A stretch of 43,057 bases of DNA from Gnetum montanum (taxonomy: Eukaryota > Streptophyta > Gnetopsida > Gnetales > Gnetaceae): the NCBI GenBank assembly GCA_015680685.1, contig MNCI01029043.1:196169-239225 (forward strand). The letters are read 5' to 3'. Below are positions 1 through 11,829 of this stretch, one piece after another. Numbering within the stretch: the stretch's first letter is position 1; each line of letters opens with the position of its first letter. Position numbers and translations under genes: made by a program. The notes under the pieces are model-generated. The model was given only the letters and a program-made list of their open reading frames with translations. It was not told the origin of the DNA and did no database searches.

Positions 1-330
1 CAGGGCTATGCTAATAAGCCTCTTTGATGCATAGGTGTTAGTGAACCCCTACCATTATGTTGTAAAAAATATAAATACTTGGGATGATCTCTCAAGTAAG
101 ATAACTTGATTTCAAGTATTTTCCTTTAGCTTTTGGTAGCTGGTTTCATTTGAAGAGCCCTTTCTACCCTGGGTAAGTTGATTCCTTTCCTGTTTTATAT
201 GTGCTTTGAGTCATCACTTTCATAAGGTGGCTGAACTTTGTTAGAGTGCTACCATGCTTTTGTAGCCTAGAATCATTTCATTGATGTGGAGTCCAGTGTT
301 TGTGTTGTGAATAAAACTTGTGGTTTTCCC
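1..330 (+). mobile_element. Possible right part of an LTR or leader (element D), cut by window edge
   Basis: A TATA-like TATAAATA lies at 70-77 and an AATAAA polyadenylation-like signal at 310-315, 240 bases later. A gag remnant on the same strand starts at 1176. This order would fit the R/U5 part of a 5' LTR followed by a leader. There is no second copy in the window to define the ends and I see no convincing primer binding site, so this is only a guess from spacing and context. Confidence 0.22.
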
Positions 331-1175
331 TTATTTCATCATTGATGCCTTAAAAATTAAAATACTAAAAATATCATAAAACATCAAAATCATAAAAACA
401 TTTATTTAATTTTCATTTTCATAAGCTGTGACAATTCATCCTTAACCAAGGAGGTTATAACTATATTGAAATATTTTTAATCATCAAGGTTATGACTAAG
501 AGCCACTTTACTTATATTTCTTATGTGGTGTTACACGTATCTGCAAGAAGAACTGCAACACGAGCATTACACTTGTTCCTAAGAGGGATTGCACTGCATG
601 TGTGTTTATTATTTGTTTCTAATAAATATAAAATTCAAAAAATTATAAAGTATAAAATTATAAATATTTTCCCTATTCCTAACCATGGTAACACTAGGTT
701 CTAACTATATCATATGCATTAGATCCCTTTTGTATTTCTTGAATACAATGATATACACATGTATTTGTAATAATTCATTCAACATCATCCTTAAAGCTTA
801 TTACTAAATTGCACTATGATTTGTATGATAAATTCCATTGGTCCAAAATTGGTGGGATCCTTTTCATTGATATCATTACCAAGAAGAACACTGATGAATT
901 GTCTAGAAATACTTGTACATTCTTGATTTTAACTTTTATTCATATCAAATTTATGTTTTTGGCATCGTGTATGTCTAGGTAGTGAATATGGATTAGATGG
1001 TAGGTAGCACTAAGAGTACATCAAATATCTCTAGTAATACACCAAAAAATGAAGGGATTTTTTCATCTTTAAGCATTCAAAGAATACAGCCCTTCTATCA
1101 GTTATGCTGGATTATCGTTAGGATAAGTAAGGAAGGTGGAGATATGCTCATGGCTAGTTCTCTAGGAACCTAGTC
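331..1175. other. AT-rich leader-like stretch without a recognisable gene
   Basis: AT-rich sequence with only short frames. The 70-codon frame at 492-704 ends in a low-complexity Ile/Lys-rich tail and has no recognisable motif. By position this may be the untranslated leader of the gag remnant that follows. Confidence 0.3.
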
Positions 1176-2130
1176 ATGACTACACTGGATGATCTCAAAG
1201 ATACCCTAATCAACATGAGGCTAGAGGATGAACACACCATGTACAAATCTCAATATCCTATGTTCAACAATTATGAGCCTTTGTACATGCAATATCTTCA
1301 AGATAGATTAATGGAAGAAGAGACTAACCACAACTTTTCATCTAATCATTTAGATGGGAAGAAAGAAGCTAACATAGATAAGAAGAGAAAAGGGTCATTC
1401 TACCATGAAGATCCATGATTAAGTAACTTCACTCTATTTCTATCCCAAACTCATAATGATGATCTCTTTTTCAAGTTCTAGCATTTACATTTTTCTATAC
1501 CTACTAGTAGTGATGATGATTTCCCCTTGTTCGATTGGGATGATTATCACAAGTTAACTAAAGTTTTCTACATTCCAAGAGAGCATGTTCATGATAGAAA
1601 AATTAAATTAATTAACATGGCTAATGTACCAACATACAAAGGGTTTATTAGTGACAATCCCTAGCTCCATACATAAACCATTAGAAATGCTTGCTCTCTT
1701 TGAGGGATCATGAGTGATTGGCAAATGTTACGATTGTTTCCTTTCATCTTTAATGACTGTGAGAAAACTTGGTACAAATTCTTGTCTCCTAGATTAATTG
1801 AGAGGTGAATAGATATGGTTAGAATATTCAATAAAAAATTTTAGACCTACACCCTAATTTTAAACATCGAAAATAATATGACTAAATGGAGGTAACGAGC
1901 CTACAAACCTCTTGACATTGCCATGGAAAGGTATATGAAAATTGCTCATAAGTTTCTAAATCATGATTTTAGCCAAAGAGAGCAATTAATGCACATTGTA
2001 GAAGGTCTAAGGTAGGAAACAAGAGAAGGTGTAGACATGTACATTATGAATGATGTGCTAGCCAAAATCTAGTGATATATTATCATCATTGTAGTAATGT
2101 CACCTCATTTGTGACCAGCCTACAAGTCAT
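1176..2130 (+). pseudogene. gag: Decayed Ty3/gypsy gag, Athila-like (element D)
   Basis: The first 80 codons from the ATG at 1176 are open and hydrophilic (acidic and basic residues mixed). After that the frame is broken by stops, but the capsid-type gag pattern is readable. It includes LRLFPFIFNDCEKTW near 1730, the counterpart of the family's LRLFP-L-x-AxxW block, then an AMERYMKIAH segment and EQLMHIVEGL, matching the AWERF...QLxxFYxGL region of plant Ty3/gypsy gag (Retrotrans_gag). This is the structural protein that packages element RNA. Most stops are TAG/TAA where Gln is expected, plus TGA. No zinc knuckle or pol follows on this strand, so it is a truncated remnant. The assignment to Athila rather than Tat rests on the style of the FPF...W and EQL blocks. 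Confidence 0.6.
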
Positions 2131-2159
2131 ATCCTTGGAGGAATGGTTGAAAGTCAAAG

Positions 2160-3730
2160 AAACATTAAGACTAAATAATTGATTAAATTCAATTCCAATT
2201 TAATTCCACAATTATTACTATCACTCATAAGCCAAATCATAAATTCTCATCCTAACATCTAACATAAGTTCAAGAATGGAAATTTAATGATTAAGTCAAT
2301 TTGAAGCTAAAATACAAATATAGTTTACAAAGACAATAAGGGATATATAATTCTATTTTTGATCCTATCTTGTAGTCTTCATAATGTAGAAATATTAATA
2401 GCCTAACAATGGACTCCAATGATTGAAAAATTTCCAAAGGGTTCAACTAGCTCTTTTGACACCTCTTCAAAAATCAGGAATTGCTCCAAAATGACCTAGG
2501 ATTTTTAGGGGATATAAATCATTACCATTTTTTTAATGTAAAATGCTCTTTTTATAGTTGAGGGAATGATATATCTAGAAGAATTTATTTAGGAGTACTA
2601 ATTATACAATCATACTGATATAAATCATGGAAATTGGTATCAATCTATATCCATATGATACTAAAGAATTTGATCTTCTTGCAGACATGGCATCCTTTGG
2701 TTAGCCTTATTTTTGTATCAAAAATCTCTACAATTGTGATGTCTAATGATACCCATGTTGTTCTAGTTAAGTTCTTAGCATGATGAACTTCATCACATCT
2801 ATGATATTCTTTTACTTCCAATGGTATTGAAGTTAGCCACATCCGCAGTCTAAATTGATAAGTTTAGTACCAATTCCTTCTAATCTTTATAATCTAAATT
2901 GATACCTCTAGAGACTTGGCCTTTACAGCTTCTGATCCAAATACATTAAAGTATGCCACAATATTCATGATGATTGATATTTAAAGCCTATCAAGTTTTT
3001 CCATGGCCATTGTAACCTATGATAATAGAGCTTCAAAAAGAGCATTAGTAGTTATTGCATACCACCATAGAAATCAGTGTAATTCGATAAGTGAAGATAG
3101 TAAAAACAATTAAAATTTTAAATAATTTAATTGAAAATTAAAGAAAATTAGGTGGTTTATCATAGCCCCTTACTAGCCTTTGGCTAGTACCTAGTCAATG
3201 AAGGTGAAACATATCATTACTTTAACATGGAATACCTAAACAAATATGTCAAATTCATTAAGCCCAATATCTACCAAATAGGTTATAAAACAAGAATTTA
3301 CTAGGCAACTAACTTTATCAATAAAATCCTTCATCTCTATCTCAAAAATTACAAGGCATAGTCATTATTATAAAACTAAAAGAACTTACAAGTTTATTAT
3401 TTGTATTCCTCAAAGAAAAATGCCAACCAATAAAGGACCTATAATTAATAATGGTTATATGCTACTAACTAACAAAGAATAAATTCACAAAGCATGATTG
3501 AAAGTGCCTCCATCATAAAAATGTTAACTATTAATTATAGAGGAAATAAGCTTAATTATATAAATAGTTTGAAATTAAGTTCAAAGGTAATCACTGTCCA
3601 TTGTAATATAAACCAAGTCGTTAGCAAAATAAGAATTCACATATCCAGATTAGTTTAAAATTCCCAATAATAAAGGCTAGATATATACATCTAAAAATTA
3701 GCAACAAAATAACCTAATAGATCTAAAAAA
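2160..3730. other. AT-rich region, no gene recognised
   Basis: Sequence rich in A/T runs without a readable protein on either strand. The 65-codon minus frame at 2645-2842 has no domain signal. It probably belongs to one of the decayed elements on either side, but I cannot say which. Confidence 0.35.
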
Positions 3731-3734
3731 ATCA

Positions 3735-5090
3735 AACAACCATGATGAATTAGTCTTTGAGATCATCTTCTACTTCTTACTATCTTCTTGTTTGAAGTGT
3801 GATGGCTTGGCTCCTTCAACATCATCATGAATCTACAGGTGAATGTTGCACTCTATGTCTGCAACCCTCTTGTCTAAAGTTTCCAAGGTGAAACTTACCT
3901 TTTCCAAGATGGCCATAATCACTTGCTAATTATCCTAGACCTCCTAAATCTGGGATTTCATCTCCTCTTTAGGTTCTCACATCTTGTTGGCTTGAGGTAC
4001 AACATTTAACTTGGATCCTCAAATTTCTTGATAAAGGGTCTAACCTTGGTGTAAATATTCAAAGATTGAGTGAAGCTATCCTTCTTTCAGATAGTCAAGT
4101 TCATCTTCATCCTAGTTTGAGGCTCCAGCAATCCAAGTCTCTATGGGATGATCAACATTATGAATGGAAAATAAAATTTCAAGGCTTCATCATCATAATG
4201 ATAAACTATGTACCTCAATAATAGGTACACAAAATTGGTTTCTTCCTTGTACTTAAATATCTTTGTCAACTAAAGGGTTGGACTAAGAATGTATCAATGG
4301 TTGGATATTTGTAACAATAATTTGTGCCATCACACTATGCTCTTGCTAAATATTGATGAATGAGATGTCCTACAACTGCATCATGATCAAATCACACTCA
4401 ACTATAAATTGGTGGAAAAAGTCATATTTTTTTAGTGCTTACCCTTAGCTTGAAGATGTCATTGCCATTGACAAGTAGCCCAAACCACTTTGGTAGACAC
4501 ACCTCTATGAGCTTAACCCTAGTCTTCCTTATAGAGAAAACTAGATACTACTATGAAGACTCCATCTTGGTAAGATGCGACTTTAGGTTCTTGTAGAATT
4601 TTAGGATCTCTTCTTGATAAAAGTAGTCAATCACAGGTTTAATAAAAGTCTCATAGTTTAGAACCTTGATCTAATGAGAGACACTAACATCTGTATGATT
4701 AAACCACTTAGTGTAATTAGCTTCTATATGAAAGGAAGTGATTTTCAATCTCTCACTCTACTGTGCCTGCACATATATAAGGAGGTTAAGAATGCAAAAA
4801 TTATTTGCATTTTCCTTTGAAACCCCCATGCTTACCTTGCCTTGATACTCAATGGTGGAGGACTCGACCATTTATGCATCCTAGAAAGCATAGTAAAAAT
4901 GCTATAAGGTAAACAAGTGTTATCATGTGTCCATAACTAACAAAGCATCACCTAATTTTTCTAAGATAATGCTTACCTTATGCATGTTGGACTAATTCCT
5001 ACTTAATCCTACTTCTCTAGGTTAGTTCCTGTCCCTATCAAACATCACTCATGAGGTGAAGAAGCAAGACCTAGCATGAAGACCATTTAT
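3735..5090 (-). pseudogene. Unidentified decayed protein with coiled-coil-like C-terminus
   Basis: The minus strand reads as protein over about 1.3 kb, interrupted by stops and frame changes. Near 4500-4480 the frame gives VKLIEVCLPKWFGLLVNGND, followed by FFHQFIVECDLIM. Near the end (3970-3745) a charged heptad-like segment contains EEMKSQI, QVIMAILEKV and LETLDKRVADIE, which looks like a coiled coil before a hydrophilic tail. In that last segment the stops are TAG/TAA at places where Gln would continue the helix. I do not recognise the family. The layout (globular region, then a coiled coil at the end) resembles the poorly characterised 'putative plant transposon protein' group, but I see no diagnostic motif. 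Confidence 0.4.
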
Positions 5091-6928
5091 GGAAGAAGTG
5101 TTTTTACTTATGCTAAAAATGAAAAAGAGGGGAAGAGGGGGAGGCAGGGTGAGGGATACCATCATTTATAAGATTAGGGCTGCCAACTTAATATTTCTTA
5201 AATTTTTACCTTATTATGCCTTATCGTAGTATCAATAAATTTTGGTAGGAAAGGGTAATACTTTTTAGTAACGTGATAATTATCAAATGGATATAAGTAT
5301 GTGATTTAACTATATCAATTTTTATTGTGTTTTCTTATAAGTTCAGTATCATTGTATCATGTTTATTAAATTATATTGCATTTTCACTATTAAAATGTAA
5401 GAGTATATATAAATGTTTTACTTATCACAACTTACCAATTTTATCAATGAACTTTGATAGCATTGTATATTCTTCTTATTAATTTATATTGATCTATCAA
5501 CATACATCAATATGCTTTTTTATGCCTATTCTATCGACTTATCAATAAAGATTGTAGTGTCAATATTATTTGATATCCTTAATACTTGGGATTTGTAGCT
5601 AGAATCTTCTAAAGTATCTTGAGACATTGAAATATTAATGTATATCAATATCTTGAAATCTCAAAGATTTTTCCAACTATATACATATTGATTAACCCTA
5701 AATTCATGATATCCCTTGATTAGGTAAATTTTAGTATCTCAAGTAATAGCATTTCATTATTTTTATCGATATTTATTATTTCAAATTTAACTAAATAAAA
5801 TTTGTTAACCAAATTTATTAACTCCTCACTAATTTCCTTGCCTATATTTATTCGAACATGTTATTAACTTAGGATATGGAGTATTGGTTAAGAGTTCACA
5901 TACAACTCTGTTAGGAAGGTCCATACCTAGGACTATTTAGAATATACTTTTCCTCATAAGGTTTGCTTCATTTATTGGATGACATAGAACCTCAAGGTAT
6001 CTATCCTTTTCTAAGTTTCAAGGATTTGAGATGAATTTCTTCTAAAGAACTCATTCCCTAACTTGATGTTGGGTTAGCTTCCATGTTGGTTGTATCCTAC
6101 TATCTTTTATCCTTATACTTATTAAGATCCCCACCTAATTAATCTAGGTTTTATTCTTTAACCTAGGTTAATTAGAATACTTTTATTGTTAATTTAGACC
6201 AACTACTAACCAAGAAAGTAGACTAATAGCATATATGTCATGGATTTTATATACTTCCACATTGTAATAAGTCACAAGAAAGCTCTGAACTTCCAAAGAA
6301 TAGTATCCATGATGCTCATTTCATAGTAGGGATTTCAACCACTATTTCCTATGGAAGGCATGTTGGGAAGCCAAATAAATATTCAAAGGGTTTCAATTAC
6401 TTGATGGAATTATAGGAGGTAGTCCTAGAATGGTCTTAATGAGTAGGTGGTAATATAGTGTAAGGTTTGAAGTTGAATTTATGAATTAATAAGAAAGCTA
6501 AATACATAGTTGGCATATTAAGGAAAAGAAAGGAATAGAAGAGACATAATCCCATTTAGATAATTAACAAGTTTTTCAAGCTAAAGATAGAAATAGATTA
6601 AGTAAGAAGAATGTTTACTAATTATAAGGTTATCGATTAGGCTACTTACTGAGGTTAGTCAATTCCTTTCTTAAAATTATTATATCCTACCTATCTAAAG
6701 TAGTTGCAGCAAAGGTAATTTTGATGGTTTATTAACCCTTGCTCTATCCACAATAGCTTTGCTTATAAAAGGAGATTCTTAAGGGATTCTTAATAGTGTG
6801 AGCTTTTAGCATTGTCTCAACTATAAGGTTCTTGTGCAAGCTTGAATTTTCTCATAATTGAAGGTTCATAAGAAGAATTTTTTTAAAGATAATAACCACT
6901 TCCTTCATCCATGAGGTTATTTTGGGAG
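5091..6928. other. AT-rich region, no gene recognised
   Basis: No readable protein on either strand. This stretch is on the left flank of element A. Since A is inserted beside fragment C, the sequence immediately left of 6929 should be the continuation of C's 3' part, possibly including its LTR, but I could not find a matching partner repeat. Confidence 0.3.
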
Positions 6929-6933
6929 CCTCT
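6929..6933. repeat. Left target-site duplication of element A (CCTCT)
   Basis: The five bases outside the left LTR read CCTCT. The five outside the right LTR (30114-30118) read CTTCT. They differ by a single C/T transition, as expected for an old 5-bp duplication made by a retroviral-type integrase. Confidence 0.7.
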
Positions 6934-8355
6934 TGTAGTTCCTAGAAAATTCGGTCACTAGAAAATCAAAAATCCTAGGTAAAAACAACCTAACCTTGGA
7001 TCTTAAGGACCTTCGAGAAATAGGATCCAAGGTACCCTAGGTGATCTAGTTTATCACCTAGGGACTTAAGAAGTGTAAACAAACAAAATAAAATTGCAAA
7101 TTCAATAGAAAGTAAACACAAAATTGGACTTGCAATAAAATCTACATTACAAACAAAGTGGAAAAATTTATTAAGATAGCAAAAATTCTCAAAGTTTAGA
7201 GTTTAAAAGAGGTATAGATTATGTGCTTACATGCACATGAAGCTTGTTTAGATAGAGATTGAATCCTATTAGAGCCAATAGGTTGTGTTCTGCAGTCAAA
7301 CTCCACAATCCAAGTACTTCCCAACTCCAATTGTTGAAAGCCTCTTGTTGAATTTTGTTTAGATTTAAAACTTTGGATGAAAATGATGTCAATAATGGTG
7401 TTTGACTTGGCAGTAATGGGACTAAATTAAGAGTCCCTAGTGCTTAGGTAGATGCCAATTACTTTTGAAAGTCTTACAAGTGCTAAAATGAGTGTAAAAT
7501 GCTTAAGGTTGCAAAGGTTTCTAGGTTTCTCTATTGCCAAAAAATGTTTGGACCTTGAATATGATGTTCATGTTTGACTTTTATAGGTTTTAAGTTGCTG
7601 ATTTAAGGTTGAAAATTTCTAACATGATTATTGGTAGATTGATGTTTATTTATAGGTGTAACGACTATGATTTTAGCATAGTTGACCATTTATGGTAAGG
7701 TTTAATATACCAAGGCCATTAAAACCCATCCACATACCAAAAATAGTAAATAGAATTTTGTGACTACACTGGCCTTCACTTCAATTATGATGGACTTGAA
7801 GGACTATTCTCACATTTGTTAAAATTTGGAAGAAATGTGGTGACTAAATTTTCCATACTACAGCTATTGGAAATCCATGATGACCATGTTGGCCATGCTA
7901 CCATCACTAGAAATTGTAAAACCTATGTTGGAAATTTGCTAGAAAAATGGAAAACTCAATAAATCCAATGCTAAATGTATGCATCTATGTTATGTTTTGC
8001 TATTGACAACATTGGGTTTTGCTAGAAAATGGAAATCCAACACCATCTACATTAGGGGTGGGTGATTCTAGCTTAGTTGAGGATATATCCTCATAGAAAT
8101 CCATGAAAATTCCAAACTTGATAGTCTCTAAGGAACATTTAGCCTTCCCAATCCCATATATAGACATAACATTGCTTTTTTAACTTGGGAAGTGAGGTAG
8201 TAGCAACTTATAAGGTATTTTTTAGCTTCAAAAAGTTAAAATATGCAAGATTACACCTCATAGGCCACAAACCTTTACATTTATAATGAAATATTTCCTT
8301 AAGTTGGATGGTGAAGGTTAAATGTTAGAACATTCATTTTATAGCTAGTGTTTCA
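6934..8355 (-). repeat. 3' LTR of element A
   Basis: Direct repeat of 28693-30113. Plus-strand low end reads TGTAGTTCCTAGAAAATT against TATAACATCTAGAAAATT in the partner. The high end reads GTGTTTCA in both, so on the element's strand the LTR starts TGAAACAC. Long colinear blocks match (for example around 7070-7310 and 28840-29080) with many transitions and small gaps. This copy keeps the terminal TG that the other copy has lost to TA. Confidence 0.88.
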
Positions 8356-8372
8356 TTAGCCCCTATTTTTTG
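8356..8372 (-). promoter_or_regulatory. Polypurine tract of element A
   Basis: On the minus strand the bases directly before the LTR start (TGAAACAC) read AAAAAATAGGGGCTAA, a typical purine-rich primer site for plus-strand DNA synthesis. Its position next to the LTR confirms the element's orientation. Confidence 0.7.
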
Positions 8373-9430
8373 ATGTTTGGAGGATTAATTTGAGAGAAAT
8401 CAACAAGGAATACAAAACACCACTACAAGTCCATCACCAACATTTCATCTTCATGCTTGATATTGTACTATCAAACCATGCCAAAGAGTGCCTTGTGATA
8501 ATGGGATAAGGTCATGATGATGTGATAAAAGTATTAGGTTACATTAGGTCACTAGCTAATATGCATGAGGGTTAACAATAAGATTCATAGGTTAACATCA
8601 TGGCTATGATATGACATTGATATCTTCAATAATCAATATGTTTTTTGTGCTTCATGCTTCGAAGTGTTGGTCACTTGGTAACTTTTTTGAGGAACCAACA
8701 TCTCATTCCAAGGTTTTCTTGGTTGTTAGGCTCCTCCCTTTACATGTTTAGAGCTAGTGGTTTTTCTTCTAGTCCTCATTGGCTATTTGGCTTCTTGGTA
8801 ATTTTCTTTTCTCATTTTTTTTCTTTTTCTTTTTGGGAGGCCAAAACCCTCATTGGGTTTCATTGCCAAGGCTAGGTTTGATTTGATTTTCTTGTTGAAT
8901 GACACATATTACATTCAACGAACTTGTTGGTGAAGCATGATAAAGGAGATATCAAATGACCATAATATATGAATGTTAAACATAGGTTACCATTTAAGGA
9001 AAGGAAGGTTATAAATAGGCTATAGTGTTATACTTAAGAAATTATTATGATAGGGAATATCAAGAGTGATGTGGAGTAAGCACTCTTGATAACGATAGGA
9101 CAAACTCATAGAATCTTACATATCAAGCTCACATGATGACTTTCCATCGTAACAAATTGCACCTTTGCGATGACTCTAGGCTTCATCCTGCAAGTACAAT
9201 TCCAAGAGAATAATAAAATATGATAAAGAAAGCAGGTTGTCATAATACAATGTATAGGACTACATGAAAGAGTTAGCTAACTAGGCCACCGAAGATCACA
9301 ATAGTTACACCTTAAACAGATTTGCATCTTGCATTATAGCTATTACAAAGTTTTTCAATCCATTTTTCATGCAATAAAAGGTAGAGAAAAAAATGTTGGC
9401 TTGATTAGTATTGGTTACTATGGTCATGGA
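8373..9430 (-). other. 3' untranslated region of element A
   Basis: Lies between the end of integrase and the polypurine tract. I see no protein on either strand; the plus-strand frame at 8645-8875 is a Phe/Ser-rich low-complexity read-through. In Ogre elements this region often holds tandem repeats, but I see none here. Confidence 0.45.
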
Positions 9431-10560
9431 TGTTGATGTTGATACCTTCAAAAAAATTTAAAACATAATAATGCTTTAGATAGGAATGATTGATTGGATT
9501 ACTTAATTCATTCCCATCCATGTCTACTATTCTAAAGACTCCATTGCCATAGGCCTTGGTGATTAAGAAAGGCCCTTCCTAGTTGGTAGAGAATTTGTCT
9601 ACATGCTCATAGATAGCTTTGAGGATCATGTATCCCTTCTTTATATTTTTTTATTGAGGTCATGGCAATGCTCTTTTTTCTACCTCTCTTGGTATCACTT
9701 GGTATGAGCAAGAGTTCACACTTTTTGCTCCTCCATTGAATCTAGGTGGATGGTATTCAACTCCTTATTTTATTCATCATTGATGAAGTTCAATAGAGCC
9801 ACTCTAAGCAATGGAACTTGTAATTAAAGAGGTAAAACAACTTTAAAAATAATAAACTAGGCTATATGGGGTTACACAAGTTGTGGTTTGATAGGTTTTT
9901 CAATAGCTCCAAAGTGCATGGACAAGCTACTCATGCCATTTGTATCTACTATTATTTAGCATCTTTTTAAGCAAGTTTATGATGGACTTTGATAGCTTTA
10001 GCTTGTCCATTGTTTTGAGGGTAGTATGGTCATGAAAAGAAATTCTTAATGCTTAAATCATTATAAAAGCTTTCCATTTCTTGGCTACTAAATTGTGATT
10101 AATTATATGTGACTATGGTCATAGGTATACCAAAAAAATCTATTATGTTATGAAGTATAAATCTACAAACTTGTTGAGATTTCATCTTCCTTAAGGGAAT
10201 AGCTTCAACCCACTTTGTGAAGAATTAAATTGTGGTGATGATGAAGCTATGCCCTATTGAAGACTTAGGCAGTATAGATCCAATGGTGTCCAACCCCCAT
10301 CGTTGAAATGGCCAAGTTATTTGATTAGTGTATAGCTTAGGTGGTGGCACATGTATCAAGTTGCTATGTTGTTGACAAGTGTCACAAGCCTTGACCTTCT
10401 ACAGAAAATCATTTTTCACATAAGGCCAGTAATAGCCTAGCCATCTAATCTTAGAAACCATGGCTCTAGGTCCTATACATCCTCTACATACACCCTTATG
10501 AATTTTCTCAAGGGCTATGCTGGCTTTGATTTTTCCCAAGAACACTAATAATATGGCATC
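9430..10560 (-). pseudogene. pol (INT): Integrase of element A (Tat type)
   Basis: Reading the minus strand from 10560, the zinc-binding HHCC region is seen as LEKIHKGVCRG, RWLGYYWP and ACDTCQQ. In this family those hold two His and two Cys; here the second His position is unclear. The catalytic core follows. The first Asp is in WGLDTIG, then KWVEAIPLRK. The second Asp block reads VTYN where the family has VTDNG, so this Asp appears lost. A PQNNGQAKA block stands where PQSNGQAEA is expected, so the catalytic Glu also reads as Lys. The C-terminal domain has EGPFLITKAYGNGVFRI and ELSNPINHSYLKHYY, the GPY/F-like tail typical of Tat integrases. It would insert element DNA into the chromosome. Stops at Gln and Trp positions and the lost acidic residues make it inactive. 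Confidence 0.82.
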
Positions 10561-10869
10561 ATAGGACCATTGACATAATGTGTTATTGTCTATGACAACA
10601 TATTTTTTTGATCATTTACATAAAACATCATTTTGAGGAGTAGTCAATCCATATGGAGATTTACCATGCATAAGGTAAAACTTGATATCTTGATACCATT
10701 CGCTTTGAGGGACACTACTGATGGAGGCTACAAAGTTATCCTCAATATTTTACATGATGAGGATATCAAAATCCATGATTAAGGAATGCAATTTGCTAAA
10801 CACGTTAGGCATCAAACTAAGGGCTAAGGTCACAATGGCATTAGCCCACATGTTCTTGGTTCAAGGTAC

Positions 10870-11215
10870 ATGTTGGATATTAACATCTATAAACTATTGT
10901 ATCAATTTCTTTTCTAGGTCATAGTAAGGCTGTAAATGTTTGACTTTGCATGAATAAACCTTGGTTACTTGGTTAAAAACAAGTGGTAAATTACCTTTAA
11001 TCATTAATCGTTTGATTCCTAGGTCACTAACTACCATCATTCCTCTAATTAATCCTTCATACTCTATCATGTTGTTAGTATATGGGAATTCGAAACAGTA
11101 ATCGAAGGGTTGGATTTCACTAGATAGGAATGTTATGATGGCAAAAAAATTGGTTCATGGGCTATCAAAGCTTTATCAAAGTGCATGACCACTTCATAGT
11201 CCTTGGGCACATTAC
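10870..11215 (-). pseudogene. pol (aRH): Second, archaeal-like RNase H domain of element A
   Basis: Between the RT-linked RNase H and integrase there is a second RNase H-like domain. It begins with VVMHFDKALIAHEP (first catalytic Asp in HFD), continues through TNNMIEYEGLIRGMMV, whose Glu in the IEYE block matches the family's NNxAEYEAL motif, and then LGIKRLMIKGNLPLVFNQV, the strand and Gly-Asp-Ser/Asn-x-LVVNQV block. The Asp there reads as Asn. Tat-lineage Ty3/gypsy elements are known to have acquired this additional domain. It is the main reason for placing element A in that clade. The part after it (10560-10870) is a linker without clear motifs. Confidence 0.75.
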
Positions 11216-11329
11216 TAACAATGTTGACATGCATGTCTAGAAATTCAAGGTCTATGGTTGCATGGTCTTCTACTGGTGAGACAATAAGTTGTATGGCTAT
11301 CAATTGACCTTTCCTTGAAGCTTGAGAGA

Positions 11330-11665
11330 TGTAACAAAGGTCAAACTCAATTGTTATGGCTTTCCAACAGGCTATATGGCTAGTTTTGTAGATATTAGTT
11401 TTGATGGCTCTAAGTACGTTGTCTTTACAAATGACATTGACTTGGCTTCTAAAGAGGTAGTGCCATTACTTCTTCAGTGAGAAGACTAGGACTAGACAAT
11501 GCTTCTCCACTTTAGTGTATTAGGTCTCATAGGCAATCAATGCATGAATTAAGTAGTATATGGGTAAATCTACTTCATCATCTCATTTCTGATAGAGTAG
11601 AGAGGCAATAGACATGTCAAGGATATCAAGGTAGATGTAAAAAGGTTTATCCTTTTGTGGTGGAT
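11330..11665 (-). pseudogene. pol (RH): RT-linked RNase H of element A
   Basis: Follows the RT on the same strand. The frame reads PFYIYLDILDMSIASLLYQ, the counterpart of the family's LYLAVSDxAVSAVLxxE start, then PIYYLIHALIAYE and YTKVEKHCLVLVFSLKK, matching the YxxxEKxxLALVxAxRKLRxYF helix with its conserved Glu. It ends near a RAIKTN segment where TDxPLRxIL is expected. It would degrade the RNA strand in RNA-DNA hybrids. It has stops at Gln and Arg positions and is degenerate. Confidence 0.75.
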
Positions 11666-11829
11666 AAACTGTAGGTAGTTGTGCCAACTCTTTCTTAAGG
11701 TTTTCAAAAGCTTCTTAGCATTGATCTATTTACTCATAGTGAACTCCTTTCTTAAGCAAGTGTTGCATGGGTTGTGACTTATTCGTAAGTCTAGCAATAA
11801 ACCTATAGATAAATTGTAATTTTCCTTGA

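Noticed and set aside
492-704. 70-codon plus frame
   Set aside because: Low-complexity tail, no motif, in AT-rich leader-like sequence.
8645-8875. 76-codon plus frame rich in Phe and Ser
   Set aside because: Lies in the 3' untranslated part of element A on the opposite strand; composition reflects T-rich DNA.
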